The notes under the pieces were generated by a model. The model did not search any database. It worked only from the letters and a program-made list of their open reading frames with translations, and was not told where the DNA came from. Positions 21,524-32,382 of a DNA stretch of 35,031 nt are shown here, in pieces. The position numbers and the translations under genes were made by a program. The stretch spans positions 1 through 35,031 of the forward strand of contig JAQGAU010000196.1 in the NCBI GenBank assembly GCA_034698045.1. The letters are read 5' to 3'. Each line of letters begins with the position of its first letter. Positions within the stretch are counted from its first letter, which is position 1. Source of the DNA: Paramacrobiotus richtersi. Lineage: Eukaryota; Tardigrada; Eutardigrada; Parachela; Macrobiotidae.

Positions 21524-22043
21524 CGTTTCGTGCTACACCATTGGCGTTTCAGTCAGCGTCGTGGGTAACCCGGTTGGTTCATCATAATATGTGTGCAACC
21601 CTGGTAGCTTCATTTGGCTCTTAGGGTCCTTTTTGCGGTTGTGGCTTAATTTTGAGGACGCAATTGCTTTAATAATTACCGGGATGATGGATCGACAAGA
21701 AACAGGATCAATTATAATTTATATCTGAAAAATACAGAGGATATTAATTATGGTACACATAACTTACTTTAAAGAGTCATCAGCTTGTACTGGTCTACGG
21801 TATATGGTCATCAAGGCAGTCACTATGTTAATGATGATTAATGCACGCATCGGCCCAACATTCGATTTAAATGCTTAATTTATATCTTTACCAGCTACAA
21901 ATTCTGCGAGAAAACAGCCTTTTAGAAAAGATTCGAATCTTTTCTGAACCGAGCATCGTGAAATCGAAAATAAGTAGTCTACAGTAAACGTGTCGGAAAA
22001 TAGCCACATACTTTGTTTTTTACACGGTCTGAAGTAAACAGCG
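21524..22043. other. Intergenic, nothing recognised
   Basis: AT-rich sequence after the receptor gene's stop codon. No gene or repeat is seen. Confidence 0.4.
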
Positions 22044-22119
22044 CTAATGAAGCGCAATTATAATTACTGCATGGCGCATGCTGCGTTCACGGAGTCTGAT
22101 ACATTCGCTGGTATGAAAA

Positions 22120-22415
22120 TCAAACTTACGTACCTTACAAACCCAAGTTAATGTACCAAAGAAGGCCGCAAGGAAGCATGATTCATTAATCATTGGGAAT
22201 TTCACAAAAAATGTAACTAACAGTTTTATTGTCACCTGCACTGATATAATACAAACTGCCGCGCACACATTGCTGTCGAGTTAAGAAGCAACGGCTTTGG
22301 GGTACACCTGCAGTGACGATACCTTTGTGGTTACGATTTGAACTGAACGGCGCTGCTTAGAATGATCTATTCTCGAACGTTTTGACTGTCTTGTATAGTT
22401 ATTTCGGGTTGGTAG
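22120..22415 (-). pseudogene. Decayed copy of the small membrane-protein gene
   Basis: Minus-strand sequence aligns with 14520-14808, including the shared AAATAACTATA word ahead of the start. Here the ATG is lost and an early codon has become TAG (GAATAG against GAAACG). A later part still reads VCAAVCIISVQVTIKLL and NESCFLAAFFGTLTWVCK, parallel to VCAAAFIVLMQVTLKMM in the intact gene. It stands head to head with the next pseudogene, as in the first block. Confidence 0.6.
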
Positions 22416-22540
22416 TTGTAAAGCGTTACTTTTACAGTACCGCTGACAATACGTCCTTTCGTTATTTGGGCTGAAGTCCATAGTAAATTACTGTAGTGCA
22501 CATATGTCGCAAATTGAAGCAAAAGGTACAAGATACTGGA

Positions 22541-23250
22541 TGGCAACAGGATCATCTATTTTTAAATCTGGAGATATCGATGGATGGCATGCCGCTACCA
22601 ATGGACTCGCCTATTTGACCTGTAAGGGTGTGGTAAAAGAACCGGTCGGTTCTACCAGGTGCGGCTGGTGCAGAGGTGGACGTCCCGATAGCCTGATCAA
22701 CCTTGTTTTCAGTGGGAAAGGTGTCTTCACGACCTTTGCTACGCTCTCATAACGATACTGCTAAAATCTTAAATGGGACATACCTAGAACGTCGTATTTG
22801 TAATAACCTACGTAGTGTAGAGTTTTAGGGTACATCTATGGAAGACAAGTGCGGAAACAGGGCTGTGCAGTCATCAACAGTACTTAATGCGGTCAAGCAC
22901 ATGATGCTATTAGTTATATCGCCACTTTTGGAATGGAACATGAAGCGGCGATATAGCCTTACTTAGGACAAAGGCTAATGCTTCGGTAATTCACGAAAAT
23001 ATATCTCCAGTTGTTGTGGCTCCGTATACTGAACGCTGATGTGGAAAAATACCGTGCGAACGCTGCGACTTCGAAGATACAGACTTTACCGCAGTTTCGC
23101 TACAGTACTGCAACATGTTTCGCTGAGTACTGCGGACCCTTCGATCGTGATTTAGTGGACGAATGCAGCAAGAAAAGCATGTCATCTGAATGTAAGGTTT
23201 TTAGTTGCTTTAATTTTAGATTTTTCCGAAAACAGCGTCAGCAGTAGCTC
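22541..23250 (+). pseudogene. Decayed copy of the three-finger-like cysteine-rich gene
   Basis: It matches 15014-15671 in order: ATGGCAACA start, CKGVVKEPVGSTRCGWCRGG against CSAVIEEPARSTRCGWSRGF, and the 16-nt microexon as GGTACATCTATGGAAG. Then follow VAPYTER, CGKIPCERC and FDRDLVDECS. The microexon's donor has become AC instead of GT. A TGA (23037-23039) replaces the Gly codon in RGC. A frameshift separates LQYC from the FDRDLVDEC part. It is clearly non-functional. Confidence 0.65.
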
Positions 23251-23543
23251 TTGCGTCTATCGAAAGTGTGTATACAGTATACTAAATATACGCGGCATGT
23301 CTAAACAAACGTCGAAAACGGCTGTTGGTTGAGCAGACTGGCGTATTTAGCGGAACTGCAGAGACCCTCGGGCATAGATCGGGTGCGTATACGACGATGG
23401 CGCTCATCATATTAATTTGATTGAGCCATTTAACCTGTCACAACGGATACGACAGAACATAAACCGTACGTCATCTATATGGAAACATGGCATAATTCGT
23501 TTTAAGATATATTTACATTTCGTTGCTAATATTTTGAATTGCA

Positions 23544-23788
23544 ATGGCGTATAGCCACAAATGTGTACACTTGTGCGGCTCCGGTGAATTTGCAGAGAAA
23601 ATGTGCCGACCATATCTCTTGTTCACTCGTTTTTTAGGACGTGTCGAGCACTGGAAACCGATAAAAAGCACCCGTAAAAGCGCACTGATATTGGACTGGC
23701 TCCTAATAGCATGGTCCCTTATAATTTCTACTGTTCTGACGCAGTAATCTGCTCCATTAAGTCGACAACCGAGTTTATTGATCTTTAG
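23544..23788 (+). pseudogene. N-terminal gustatory-receptor-like relic
   Basis: The frame begins MAYSHKC and reads EFAEKMCRPYLLFTRFLGRV, then DWLLIAWSLIISTVLTQ and TAA. This matches the N-terminus and first helix of the receptor at 20105. Past the stop, in a shifted frame, KSTTEFIDL matches KSTTELIKNF before another TAG (23786-23788). It is a degraded duplicate. The body of the receptor is missing directly downstream, although the relic at about 25.5 kb could be part of the same former gene. Confidence 0.65.
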
Positions 23789-25484
23789 GACACACAGTCA
23801 TCGTCATTAGCGCACAGTACATTTGAAAGCCCAGTGAAACGTCCTCCGTTGCGAAATTTCAATTCGTACACCTTTTTTCAGGACAGGATCGGGAAACCCA
23901 AGCCTGTACCAGTATTCAGTAACTATCTGTTTTCTAGGTTTCGGGTGTCAGCGTTACTGTGCAATCAGTAGCAGAGTTATCCACCGGTCGAAGAATTATA
24001 GAAAACACTGACATGGACTGGAAGATGGATCCGATGAATATGAACCGCTCGTTAATTTGAAAAAAGTGGCTATGAAAATTGGTGAGGAGGACTACGAAAA
24101 GATTTTTTTGCGCTTCAATAGTGGTAACCGGGGGTGGAAGAAACGGGACTTAAGTAACAGAAAATTAATGGAAATTACAGTTCAGCGTCGCTTGAACTCG
24201 GAAAACCAATCGTCGATTCTTGATGCCGTGGCAGACAACGTCCAAAAACTGCCCAATGCGCGCAACGCGATGGTTCACAAGTTTTCTGTTTGCAGTTAGT
24301 TTTCAGTCTACTGCATTACAGTCGGCAATGGTAATCGCTTCACCTTTGTCGCGATATGAGGAGAGCAGCCAGTCGAATGGCGGAAAGATTTTGGTCGAAT
24401 GACATTGATTCTTAGCTTTGAAGGAACTGTAGCTTTGAAGGCTGAGTAAAGAGGAAAGTGCCTGGCACAACTGAAGACTGAAATATTCTAGTGTGTCCTA
24501 CAATTTGTTTTGGTTTGCGTCTGTAGTTGCGTCTGTAGTTGCAGGCATGGTTGCTCATGCAGCCTGGAAATAGACAGCACTGATTTGGACTCTGGCCCAT
24601 TGACAAAGCAACTGAAGACAATCAAAAGCGGATCTAGCACACAGTCCTGCCCTTTTATCTGCATTGTATCGCTCCGGTCTTCATCGGAGAACGATTATCT
24701 TGTTAAGTACTGTTTACAACCTTTCAATGCACCGTAGACTTGGTATATTAGCAGTGTCAAACCAGCTTCACCATTCAGTATCGAATTAATCGACGTAACA
24801 AACAGATTTTTGATTTTCTTACGTTCCACGTTGAGGCGCTATAACGCAGCTGGTTCTGCTAGCCTCCCATCACGCCAACCGTGACCTTTGTACCTACCGT
24901 TCCAAACCTTAATCCAGAAACCTTAACATTCACCGAAACCTGTTTCCAGATTTGATTACTCCTTGGTATATGTCTTGTATGGTATTACAGCAAGAAAAAG
25001 CCATGACCACATACGGACAAGCGTTTGACGATGAGGTAAGCAGCATCAGATTTCGAAAAAGGAATACAGTCTGTACAAATAACTTCTGTTATGTGATGGG
25101 TTTTGAGAATAAAAAATAAAAATTATATACCGGATGATATTAGATCAGCATCCGCCTTAAAAGGATAACTTCCTATTTTTAATTTGTAACCGTAAACCTT
25201 TATGTTGTGCGATAATATAATAATTATTGCTGAAAAGCAGTTGCTTATCAACAATGTTAACCGAAAGTCATACGCATGGGATTCGTCCATATTGTCTCTT
25301 GTTTCTCATTATACACCGCTTCAGAGCAATATTATTTACGGTGTTCCGTCAGGGGAGTTATGTACGTAGATTTATCATCCTGACAGTTCGTGATTCAAGT
25401 TCGTGCTTAATTATATTGGGCTGAATGTGAGATCTGTAATACACCTGCCATTTCGTTGAAAATTCATTAATATTTTCCAGTTGT
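23789..25484. other. Non-coding or unrecognised stretch
   Basis: An open frame at 24057-24299 (+) begins MKKVAMKIGEEDYEKIF but has no family I can name and no splice partners. Near 24520 the 13-mer GCGTCTGTAGTTG is repeated twice in tandem. Otherwise nothing is seen. The stretch may separate two pieces of one dead receptor gene. Confidence 0.35.
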
Positions 25485-25771
25485 TTAGCAAGCGTTTTTC
25501 GTTGCTTTGCGTTTTGCTCTTAAACTGGATTGAGATATACACGAAAAACTCTTTTATTTTTTATACGGCTATTATGGGCTAGCTGGCTGACATTATTGCT
25601 CTCTTTGAACGTAACCAAATTTCAGGCAATAATGTCTGGCACTGCTTTATATCGGCGGTTTTTGGTTTCGGAATGTTTTTTTCCGCTGTTATCACGATAA
25701 CTATATCAGATGCTGTAGCATGTATTGTTAACAAATCAAATCCGAATCACTTACCCATTTACCGGGTGTAA
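25485..25771 (+). pseudogene. Gustatory-receptor-like relic with nonsense mutation
   Basis: A single frame runs from about 25485 to a TAA at 25769-25771. It reads LNWIEIYTKNSFIFYTAIMG, stop, LADIIALFERNQISGNN, VWHCFISAVFGFGMFFSAV and NKSNPNHLPIY. This parallels FAGWLEACSLTCEQYLSRG, LLGVFGFSLYPG and QKSSNPLTRF in the receptor at 20105-21523. The internal TAG (25580-25582) falls exactly where that receptor has Trp (TGG) in GWLEA, so a single-base change could account for it. Confidence 0.5.
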
Positions 25772-26005
25772 CAAAATTAACATGACAGTGAAATTGTGAA
25801 TCATCATTTCATAATTATTATTGTGACAATGGTATTGCAATCATTATTACGTGACCGAAGAGATGGAAAGAACGTGCGCATAAGCTTTCTGGAACGGCCC
25901 GGTAAACAAATGTTATAGTCGTTAAATTTTTCCCTGCACTCTTTTGCGTAACGATCTGTGACGGCAAGATCTTGATACAGCCGCAGCTGCATTGTAAACT
26001 CGTAA

Positions 26006-26742
26006 GGGAGCATCCATAAATTACGTAACGCGGATCTGGGGAGGGGGGTTTTGGAAAAATGTTACTTAATGTGACACAGGGGGAGGGGGGAGTCGCTGAA
26101 AACGCAACGTTACGTTGTATTTTGAAAACTCTGCTTTTTAGGCCATTGATGACGACCCGTGCAGTGGCAGCTTTTGAGATCTGCTTCTTTTATGAGTTTT
26201 CTTACCAAACATAATAACTGGTACACTAATTCAGCCAACGGATGACGCGCTTGTTACAGTAATCTTAGCAAATTGTTTCACAATATTTCCAGGTGTGAGT
26301 GTGGTGTCCCACTCTTTAACTAAACTTCAGCAGTTGCACAGTGCGGAAAGTATAAGTACGATAATGCGAAAAGTTTTGAAACAAGCTGTTTTTAACAAAA
26401 ATTTTATCTGAACGTTTCGTTCCGAAAATGGCGTTTTCGGGACACCATCTTCGGTTCAAATTTTCAAGTGAAACGACACATTTAGTTAAGCTCGAATTAC
26501 TGAAAAATTTCGAGCAAATTATTTGAGAGCTTCAACTGTTTATCAAATTTGTGTCGAAAGTTTAGCCGATTACGAAACGCTTGTACTTTTTCAAATGAGG
26601 AGGGGGGGGGGGGGTAGGCACCATCACGTAACGACTTTTTCGTTATTAGGAGGGGTCGGGTTTTTATTACCAATTGTGACCCTGGGGGAGGAGGGTACGA
26701 AAAACAGCACTTTTTGGCGTTACGTAATTTATGGATGCTCCC
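26006..26742. mobile_element. Harbinger-like non-autonomous DNA transposon (MITE)
   Basis: Perfect 26-bp terminal inverted repeats lie at 26006-26031 and 26717-26742, beginning GGGAGCATCC and containing the palindromic core TTACGTAA. They are flanked by direct TAA (26003-26005 and 26743-26745). A three-base TWA target duplication and GGG-type ends are characteristic of PIF/Harbinger elements. Internal subterminal G-rich tracts (around 26040-26095 and a run of 13 G at 26602-26614) occur near both ends. There is no transposase frame, so it would need a transposase supplied elsewhere. Confidence 0.85.
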
Positions 26743-27903
26743 TAATGGACAATATCAGTTAAATTTACGTGGACTGCATGTTAATGATTGCCATTGGTAA
26801 TCGCAGGACAAAACGCGAAATTACGAAAATATGGATGCTTCTTTAATCTCCACATAAACTGATACTAAAACATTTTACTGGAAGTCTCGGTTTCGATTTT
26901 GGATTCATACTTGTTGATGTAATTATTTTTTTCCATCAGAGCGGTCGCTTCTTCACGATTGTACTCGCTGGAGAGAACTATGCGGAGATGTTGACCTTTT
27001 CCGGTAGTTAGTCAAAGACTTGCTTTATTTCCTTTAAGCGATGGCAATTATGGAAGCGATTTACTGGAATCAATTTCCATTTTATTTTATAAATTTTTTC
27101 TGGTTTATTTCATTAACGGTGTTTTGTTTAATATTTTCCACATATTTAGTTCTTTATTTGTTGTTCATAAAAGTTCAAGGTGCTGAATGTAACCTGCATA
27201 AGTAAAGTTCATTAAATGCAGATTTCTATAAGACGGCATTTTGTAGAACGTGTTTCTGCTGTTTGCTATTGTTTTTATCGGCATTTCTTTGACGTGTTAT
27301 TTCGAAGTTATCCCAGTATCGAGTCTATGGTGCTTCATACAGAGGTCACTATGCTGTAATCATCTGGCTACCCATTCCTAAGTTTTTCGTACTGGTGTGC
27401 TAATCATTCCAGGAGAACCATAATATAAATATTATGATACAGTAATACTTTATCTGTTTAAATACGAAACACAACAAGGAAAAATCATTAAAAAAGTCCC
27501 ATCGAAATAATCTGCAGATATTATACGTAATCTGTAAAAATCACTAGAATTTTTATTCGAAATCGAGACATATTTACAAAACGTATAACATTCAGCTAGA
27601 AGCAACGCACAGCGCATGTTGCACATCGAGTCACCAGTATAAGCCGTTGGAAAGAACCGTCTGCGCCGGTTCTTAGTGTTAATTGTGTGCCATCTTATTG
27701 TTCATATTGACGTATTTGTTAACTGTGATTTTGCCGTAAGTATTCAGTATAGTGTTTTGGTGTGCAAATTGTTTTGTTGTCGAATAGCTCGAGTCGATGA
27801 TATTAGGACTGTATGGTTTCATTGGTCAGTATGGATTTTTCTATGATATAATGTAAATATTTTAGCGTCAAACGCGTATTTCCAACAAATTCAAAAATAA
27901 CGA

Positions 27904-27951
27904 AATAAATCCGAAAAAACACTTTTTAGAAAGTGTTTTTTCGGATTTATT
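27904..27951. repeat. Perfect 22-bp hairpin with 4-nt loop
   Basis: Arms at 27904-27925 and 27930-27951 are exact reverse complements around TTAG. Each arm contains CCGAAAAAACAC or its complement. No flanking duplication or coding context is apparent. Confidence 0.9.
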
Positions 27952-28667
27952 GAATCATTTTTAAACTTTTTTTGAAGATATGTTTCGGTAGTTAGTTTTT
28001 CTGGACAAAAAGACGTCGATTGTCGTCTCGCAATCCCCAATCGGAAAAACTTTCTCATTCAGAACTGTCTTTCGAAGTTTTTTCATTGTTTGATGAATAG
28101 CCCATTGAACAATGGGGCCAGAGAGGAACGCGGCACACCATTATGCAGCTGAATGCCTTGCGCATGCGTCTATTATACTGAGCTATTTTTAAACTTACAG
28201 ATAGCGCAAAAAACCATCTATTCTGAGCTCACTATCGTCTGCTAGCGGTTCCCTTAAGCAGAATCGCCGGAGAAAGATAGGACATACAAAAATCGTTTCA
28301 CTACGGCTTACACAGTTGAAAATATGGCAATAATAGTTCAGGAACTAATAATTCCCGGCCTGGCTATAGCTATTTTGGCAGTTTTATATGCCGAATATAC
28401 GGGCGGTAGCCGGGGTTACACAGAGCCTAATCGAAAAAGCGTCTTTTACCGCTGGGGGGCGGCAGTGTGGGACAACCTTGTCTAACAGATCGGTCCGGAA
28501 GGCGACTGTTAATAAATGTTTCTTAACTCATCCCCTTGATGTTAATTTTCATTAGATGTTCTAAATGTAGTCAACTGTCCGTTTAACAAGTATTCTGTCG
28601 GCAAGTATGCCAGAAAGTAAACCGTGCAACAGGTAGTTTAAGAAGTGTGTTGGCAGGGTGCGTTTTC

Positions 28668-28683
28668 CCATAGGCGCCTATGG
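28668..28683. repeat. 16-bp perfect palindrome
   Basis: CCATAGGCGCCTATGG is its own reverse complement. With one mismatch pair it extends to 24 bp (TTTN ... NAAA). It lies about 0.7 kb upstream of the ETS gene's first coding exon and could be a dimeric protein-binding site or chance. Confidence 0.6.
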
Positions 28684-29409
28684 TAAACTTGCGCGCGCTT
28701 GCTGTCAGAACGACTCGAAAGGGACCAGACCAATTCACACATCACGTCAGCATGTGAATGTGGCTAATTAATGTGCATAATATATGCTATACTCGCATAT
28801 CGTTCTTTAAACTTTGACCTTCATTTTTAATCGGCTACATATATAGGTCAACGTTACCATTATAATAAATATTTGCTGAACACTGAGTGATTTAGGAGCA
28901 TAGAAATAGTACATAAGTCACACCGAACATTATACCGATATTGCGCACATGTATGCTGCGGTCAGTTTGAACAGAAATTAACTAAAAGAATTTTTGCTTA
29001 GAGAGCTTTCTGTAGAAAACTAAAAGGAACAAAGAACAGATAGTTATGAAGAGTGTTAGATCTAGATTCATCCGACTGCAAAATCTGCTTTAACATTCAG
29101 GGTCAGCTTCGTGCATATGTAACTATTGTACACATGCATGAATCACCTACCTTTCAAAACAACGCAGTAATGCTAGATATTTAATTGTGACATCGCTTAT
29201 CGCATTGTGTAAATACATAAATGGCGTAAACAGTCTTTGTTTAATTTTTCGCTGGCCGGTTTTGACATCTTACAAACAAATACTCATCGCTAAGAAAATT
29301 GTTGCTCTTATCATAGTGATGATAGATATTGGCCTATATGTTTACCGTCTATGAATTCACGATGTCAGTATCTTTATGGTAACATTTGGTACGTTTTCAG
29401 CGCGCTCAG

Positions 29410-32382
29410 ATGGTTCCTACGGGAGTTTTCAGCGGAAGTGAATTTCACCAGCAACCATCGCGCCAAACCATTCAGGGGAATTATGATTTCGCAAACAACT
29501 TCGTCACTTCATCGGCCAGCTACGACGATTTTGAGACTGGACTGTTGGATGACGGTCAAGTGCCATTCTGCGGTTATCAGCAACGACCCAGCCAGCTTGG
29601 TTACAATCAGCGTGGCTACGCAGAATGCCAGAATTTCGACTACATTTCCGTCAAACCAGAGCCGAAGACCCTGCTCGAATGCTTGAACGCCAACACGGTG
29701 ATCGCATCGCCCAACAACCTGCCTCGTCGCAACGCTACCAAGTACGCTATCCCACAACAGCCACACCATGTACCACAGGAAGTCCAACAACAGGATATGG
29801 CTTTTTCTTTGGCTTGGGACAAGGTTGAGCAAGCTCAACAACTGGCCATTCGTCACATTATGTCGGATATGCACAATGCTTTCAAAATGCTCCAGATCCC
29901 ATCAGGTATGCTTGCCATTGAAATATACCCACAGACTGTTAAATAAAATATATTCATGAAAAATGCATATTCATTGCCTGTCATACACCTATAAGGCTCG
30001 CTGACTGCAGTCCCTGGTACCTATACAGACATATACGGCTACCCTGAGTAAAATAGTGGAAAAAGTGTCCATTGTAAAACTCAAAACAAATAAGATAGTG
30101 TTAGAGGGGTCTGTCAGACTGTCGGGCAAACTCGGGCACTGTGCAGACCATACCAGAGGGAAACCCGGAACCCGGACCGAAATTAGTGTACTGCAAAGGC
30201 TGGGTTGTCCACTATTCTTTACATGAGCATTGGCTGAATGGGCCGGTTACATCATAAAGCATCCTTACCTGAACACCAGTGCTCCCTAGTAAGAAAATGG
30301 GAGCGGGAAAGCCTTTAAACGCGACGCGAATGGACGGGAAGGGCATTCCCGTCCATTGTTTCCCGTTCTGGGATAGATTATGAAACCTTGTTCGCGTTCA
30401 GCATTGAGTTTTTCGGAAAAATCTGTGATTTTTAATTATAATTAAATTGCAGTCTTGTATCAAAATCGTTCGCTGGCTTCGCGCGAGAGAATACTCTGGT
30501 CATAGTTTAAATAGAAAAAATAGAATTCATTATTTCAATTTATTTGTTATCGATCTCCGCCGCGCTTCGGTCGATAATAATGCTGTAAGAGTATTTCCGC
30601 GCTGTTTAACATTTGACAGTACATACTTTCGAGTCCAGGCTAAACAAATAATGAATAGCCTGGACTGGAAAGTATGTACTGTTAAATGTGAAACAGCGCG
30701 GAAATACTCTTATAATATGTTATCGAACGAAGCGCAGCGGAGGTCGATAATAATAATCTACGTTAGCCTTTAAGTTGGTTAGCCCAATTGACCCAGTTTT
30801 CCTTTTCGCGGTCCTTCACCAAATAAAACGCAGAAAGGCGACCGTAGGTACAGATAAAGATAAAGTAGGGTACAATGAGCCTTTTTGTTTAATGATTCTG
30901 AGCGAGCTACAGTTCTTCCAAGTATGACAAAGGTCAACAATACTTTTATCCGAGGTAGTGATGTAAAACAATGTAATGTATTCTCCAGTGCCAAAATGAT
31001 AGCACAAACACTCTTGGACCACCGTCCACATATCCACATTTTTATCGTATTAAAGATTAGTGTCTATGTTTCTTGCTACATAGCTTCGGTCCACCAGTGC
31101 TCGCAAACAGCGAGTGCACTTATCTGGTACTCATACATCTCTGCATATGTTCTAGTCGATGAAAGTTCTACAGACAGACAGTTCACTACATACAACCTGC
31201 GGTCGGCCCATGTCTCGCAATAGCATACCGCCGCCCGCGAGAACCAGCTTGTTTTGTTTGAACTTTTGAATTTTACGAAAATGGACACTTTTTCAACTAT
31301 TTTAGTCAGTGTAGCCGTATAGGTCTACTGTATTTAGGTATATAGGTACCAGGGAGAGCATAAGTATAAGATTTGGGTATGAGTTTAAAGTACCTACCTA
31401 GCCGTATCCCAGTATAGCATTGGGAAGTTCCATACAGACAAGACAATGCAGGTGCGGCAAGCCGTCGTAATGCATAAACAATACTTAAACACTATAAATG
31501 GACGGTGGTACCAGTATCGGTTAGAAAAGTTGATTAATCAATTTTGTGTACATTTTAGAGCCGTTCTTCTGGACGAAGGAGCAGACTCGATCATGGTTGA
31601 TGTGGACGTGCCAACAATACAGCTTGTTCCACTGCGTCGACTTTCACCAGTTCGACTTTGACGGTTTTCACCTCGTCATGCTCCAGGAGACGGATTTTAG
31701 GAAACTAGCGCCCCTCTGTGGAGAATTCCTATGGTCCATTCTGGATATTTGGCGAACCGGTATGTGTAAGTCGTAGAAACCCTGCTTGAAATGCGGTAAT
31801 TAACGTTTTCTGCGTTTTTAGCTGCTAGTGGCATTAAAGCCGAAACGGACATCGGAGGATACGGCTGTCAGCCACAGATGGGCGGTGAACCAATGGCTAC
31901 TCCAGAATGCAATAATGCAGGCAGTATTGAACAGTACAGTACTTATGGATGCGTCGCAGGCGTTGATGGTAAATTTAGTAAGTTCGATACAATTTTATAA
32001 ATATGAGCGTGTGCAGCGTAAGTTTTGTACGATACTTCTACCGAAGGAAGGATAAGCGCTCATGTATATTATGGATAACCGCATAACAACTGGATTTTCC
32101 TCATCCAAGTATTGCGCGTAGAGTACAGTATTCATATTTGCCTAGTTAACGTTATGTGTAGGTTGTTTGCGCAACGTGAGTTCTGTGCATTCAGGTAATG
32201 GAATTTTACTTAATGCCGGCATTTATTAGCAGATGACCGCAGCAGCATGGATGGCGATATGGATCAAACCATGGATATCTCTTCCGGTGGCTCTCACACA
32301 CATTTGTGGCAATTTCTGAAAGAACTTCTCGGAAAGCCACACATCTATTCGTCGGCTATCCGCTGGGCTGACCGTTCGAAAG
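29410..32382 (+). CDS. PDEF/Ets98B-like ETS transcription factor, 5' part (331 aa)
   Basis: Exons 29410-29905, 31559-31759, 31822-31968 and 32233-32382 join perfectly, every junction in phase 1. Exon 1 (ATG 29410, just behind possible acceptors at 29400 and 29409) is Gln/Ser-rich and holds a consensus sumoylation-type motif (ISVKPEP). Exon 2 is a Pointed/SAM_PNT domain: EPFFWTKEQTRSWLMW, LQETDFRKLAPLCGEFLW and SILDIWRTG. Exon 3 is a Gly/Cys-containing linker. Exon 4 starts the ETS DNA-binding domain with HLWQFLKELLGKPHIYSSA then IRWADRSKG, close to SPDEF/Ets98B (HLWQFLKELLLKPHSYG there). The intron after RSKG splits the domain. The LWG motif and recognition helix are not found in the remaining 2.6 kb, so the gene runs off the window. 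PDEF-type factors bind GGA-core sites in the nucleus and act in epithelial and secretory cell fate in other animals. The orthology is by motif, not by tree. Confidence 0.88.
30011..31355. mobile_element. Inverted-repeat-bounded element in intron 1 of the ETS gene
   Basis: The left arm (about 30011-30100, starting TCCCTGGTACCTATA) is the diverged reverse complement of the right arm (about 31245-31355, ending TAGGTACCAGGGA). Both share the AAAAAGTGTCCAT word and TATACGGCTAC. The arms are around 100 bp with small gaps. No clear target duplication was found, and no transposase is encoded. The element makes up most of the 1653-bp intron (29906-31558). Confidence 0.6.
30547..30751. repeat. Nested fold-back repeat, about 95-bp arms
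   Basis: Arms 30547-30642 and 30656-30751 are near-exact reverse complements, containing GAGTATTTCCGCGCTGTTT and AGTACATACTTTC, around a 13-nt loop. The outer third is more diverged. It lies inside the larger inverted-repeat element. A separate perfect 12-bp stem (AATGGACGGGAA) occurs at 30329-30340 and 30346-30357. Confidence 0.85.

Larger units (their letters stand above)
26746..29409. other. Long AT-rich intergenic region
   Basis: No gene was found in 2.6 kb. It contains a perfect 22-bp hairpin (27904-27951), a 16-bp perfect palindrome (28668-28683) and a short AAGAACCG/CGGTTCTT stem near 27650. It presumably holds the upstream regulatory region and any 5' untranslated exon of the ETS gene. 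Confidence 0.5.

Noticed and set aside
26523-26762. 79-codon open frame with a poly-Gly run
   Set aside because: It lies within the MITE and crosses its terminal repeat and the 13-G run.
30447-30773. 108-codon open frame in the ETS intron
   Set aside because: It spans the fold-back repeat and has no protein-like features.
31446-31661. 71-codon frame overlapping the Pointed-domain exon
   Set aside because: A shadow frame. The Pointed domain and phase-matched splicing use the neighbouring frame.
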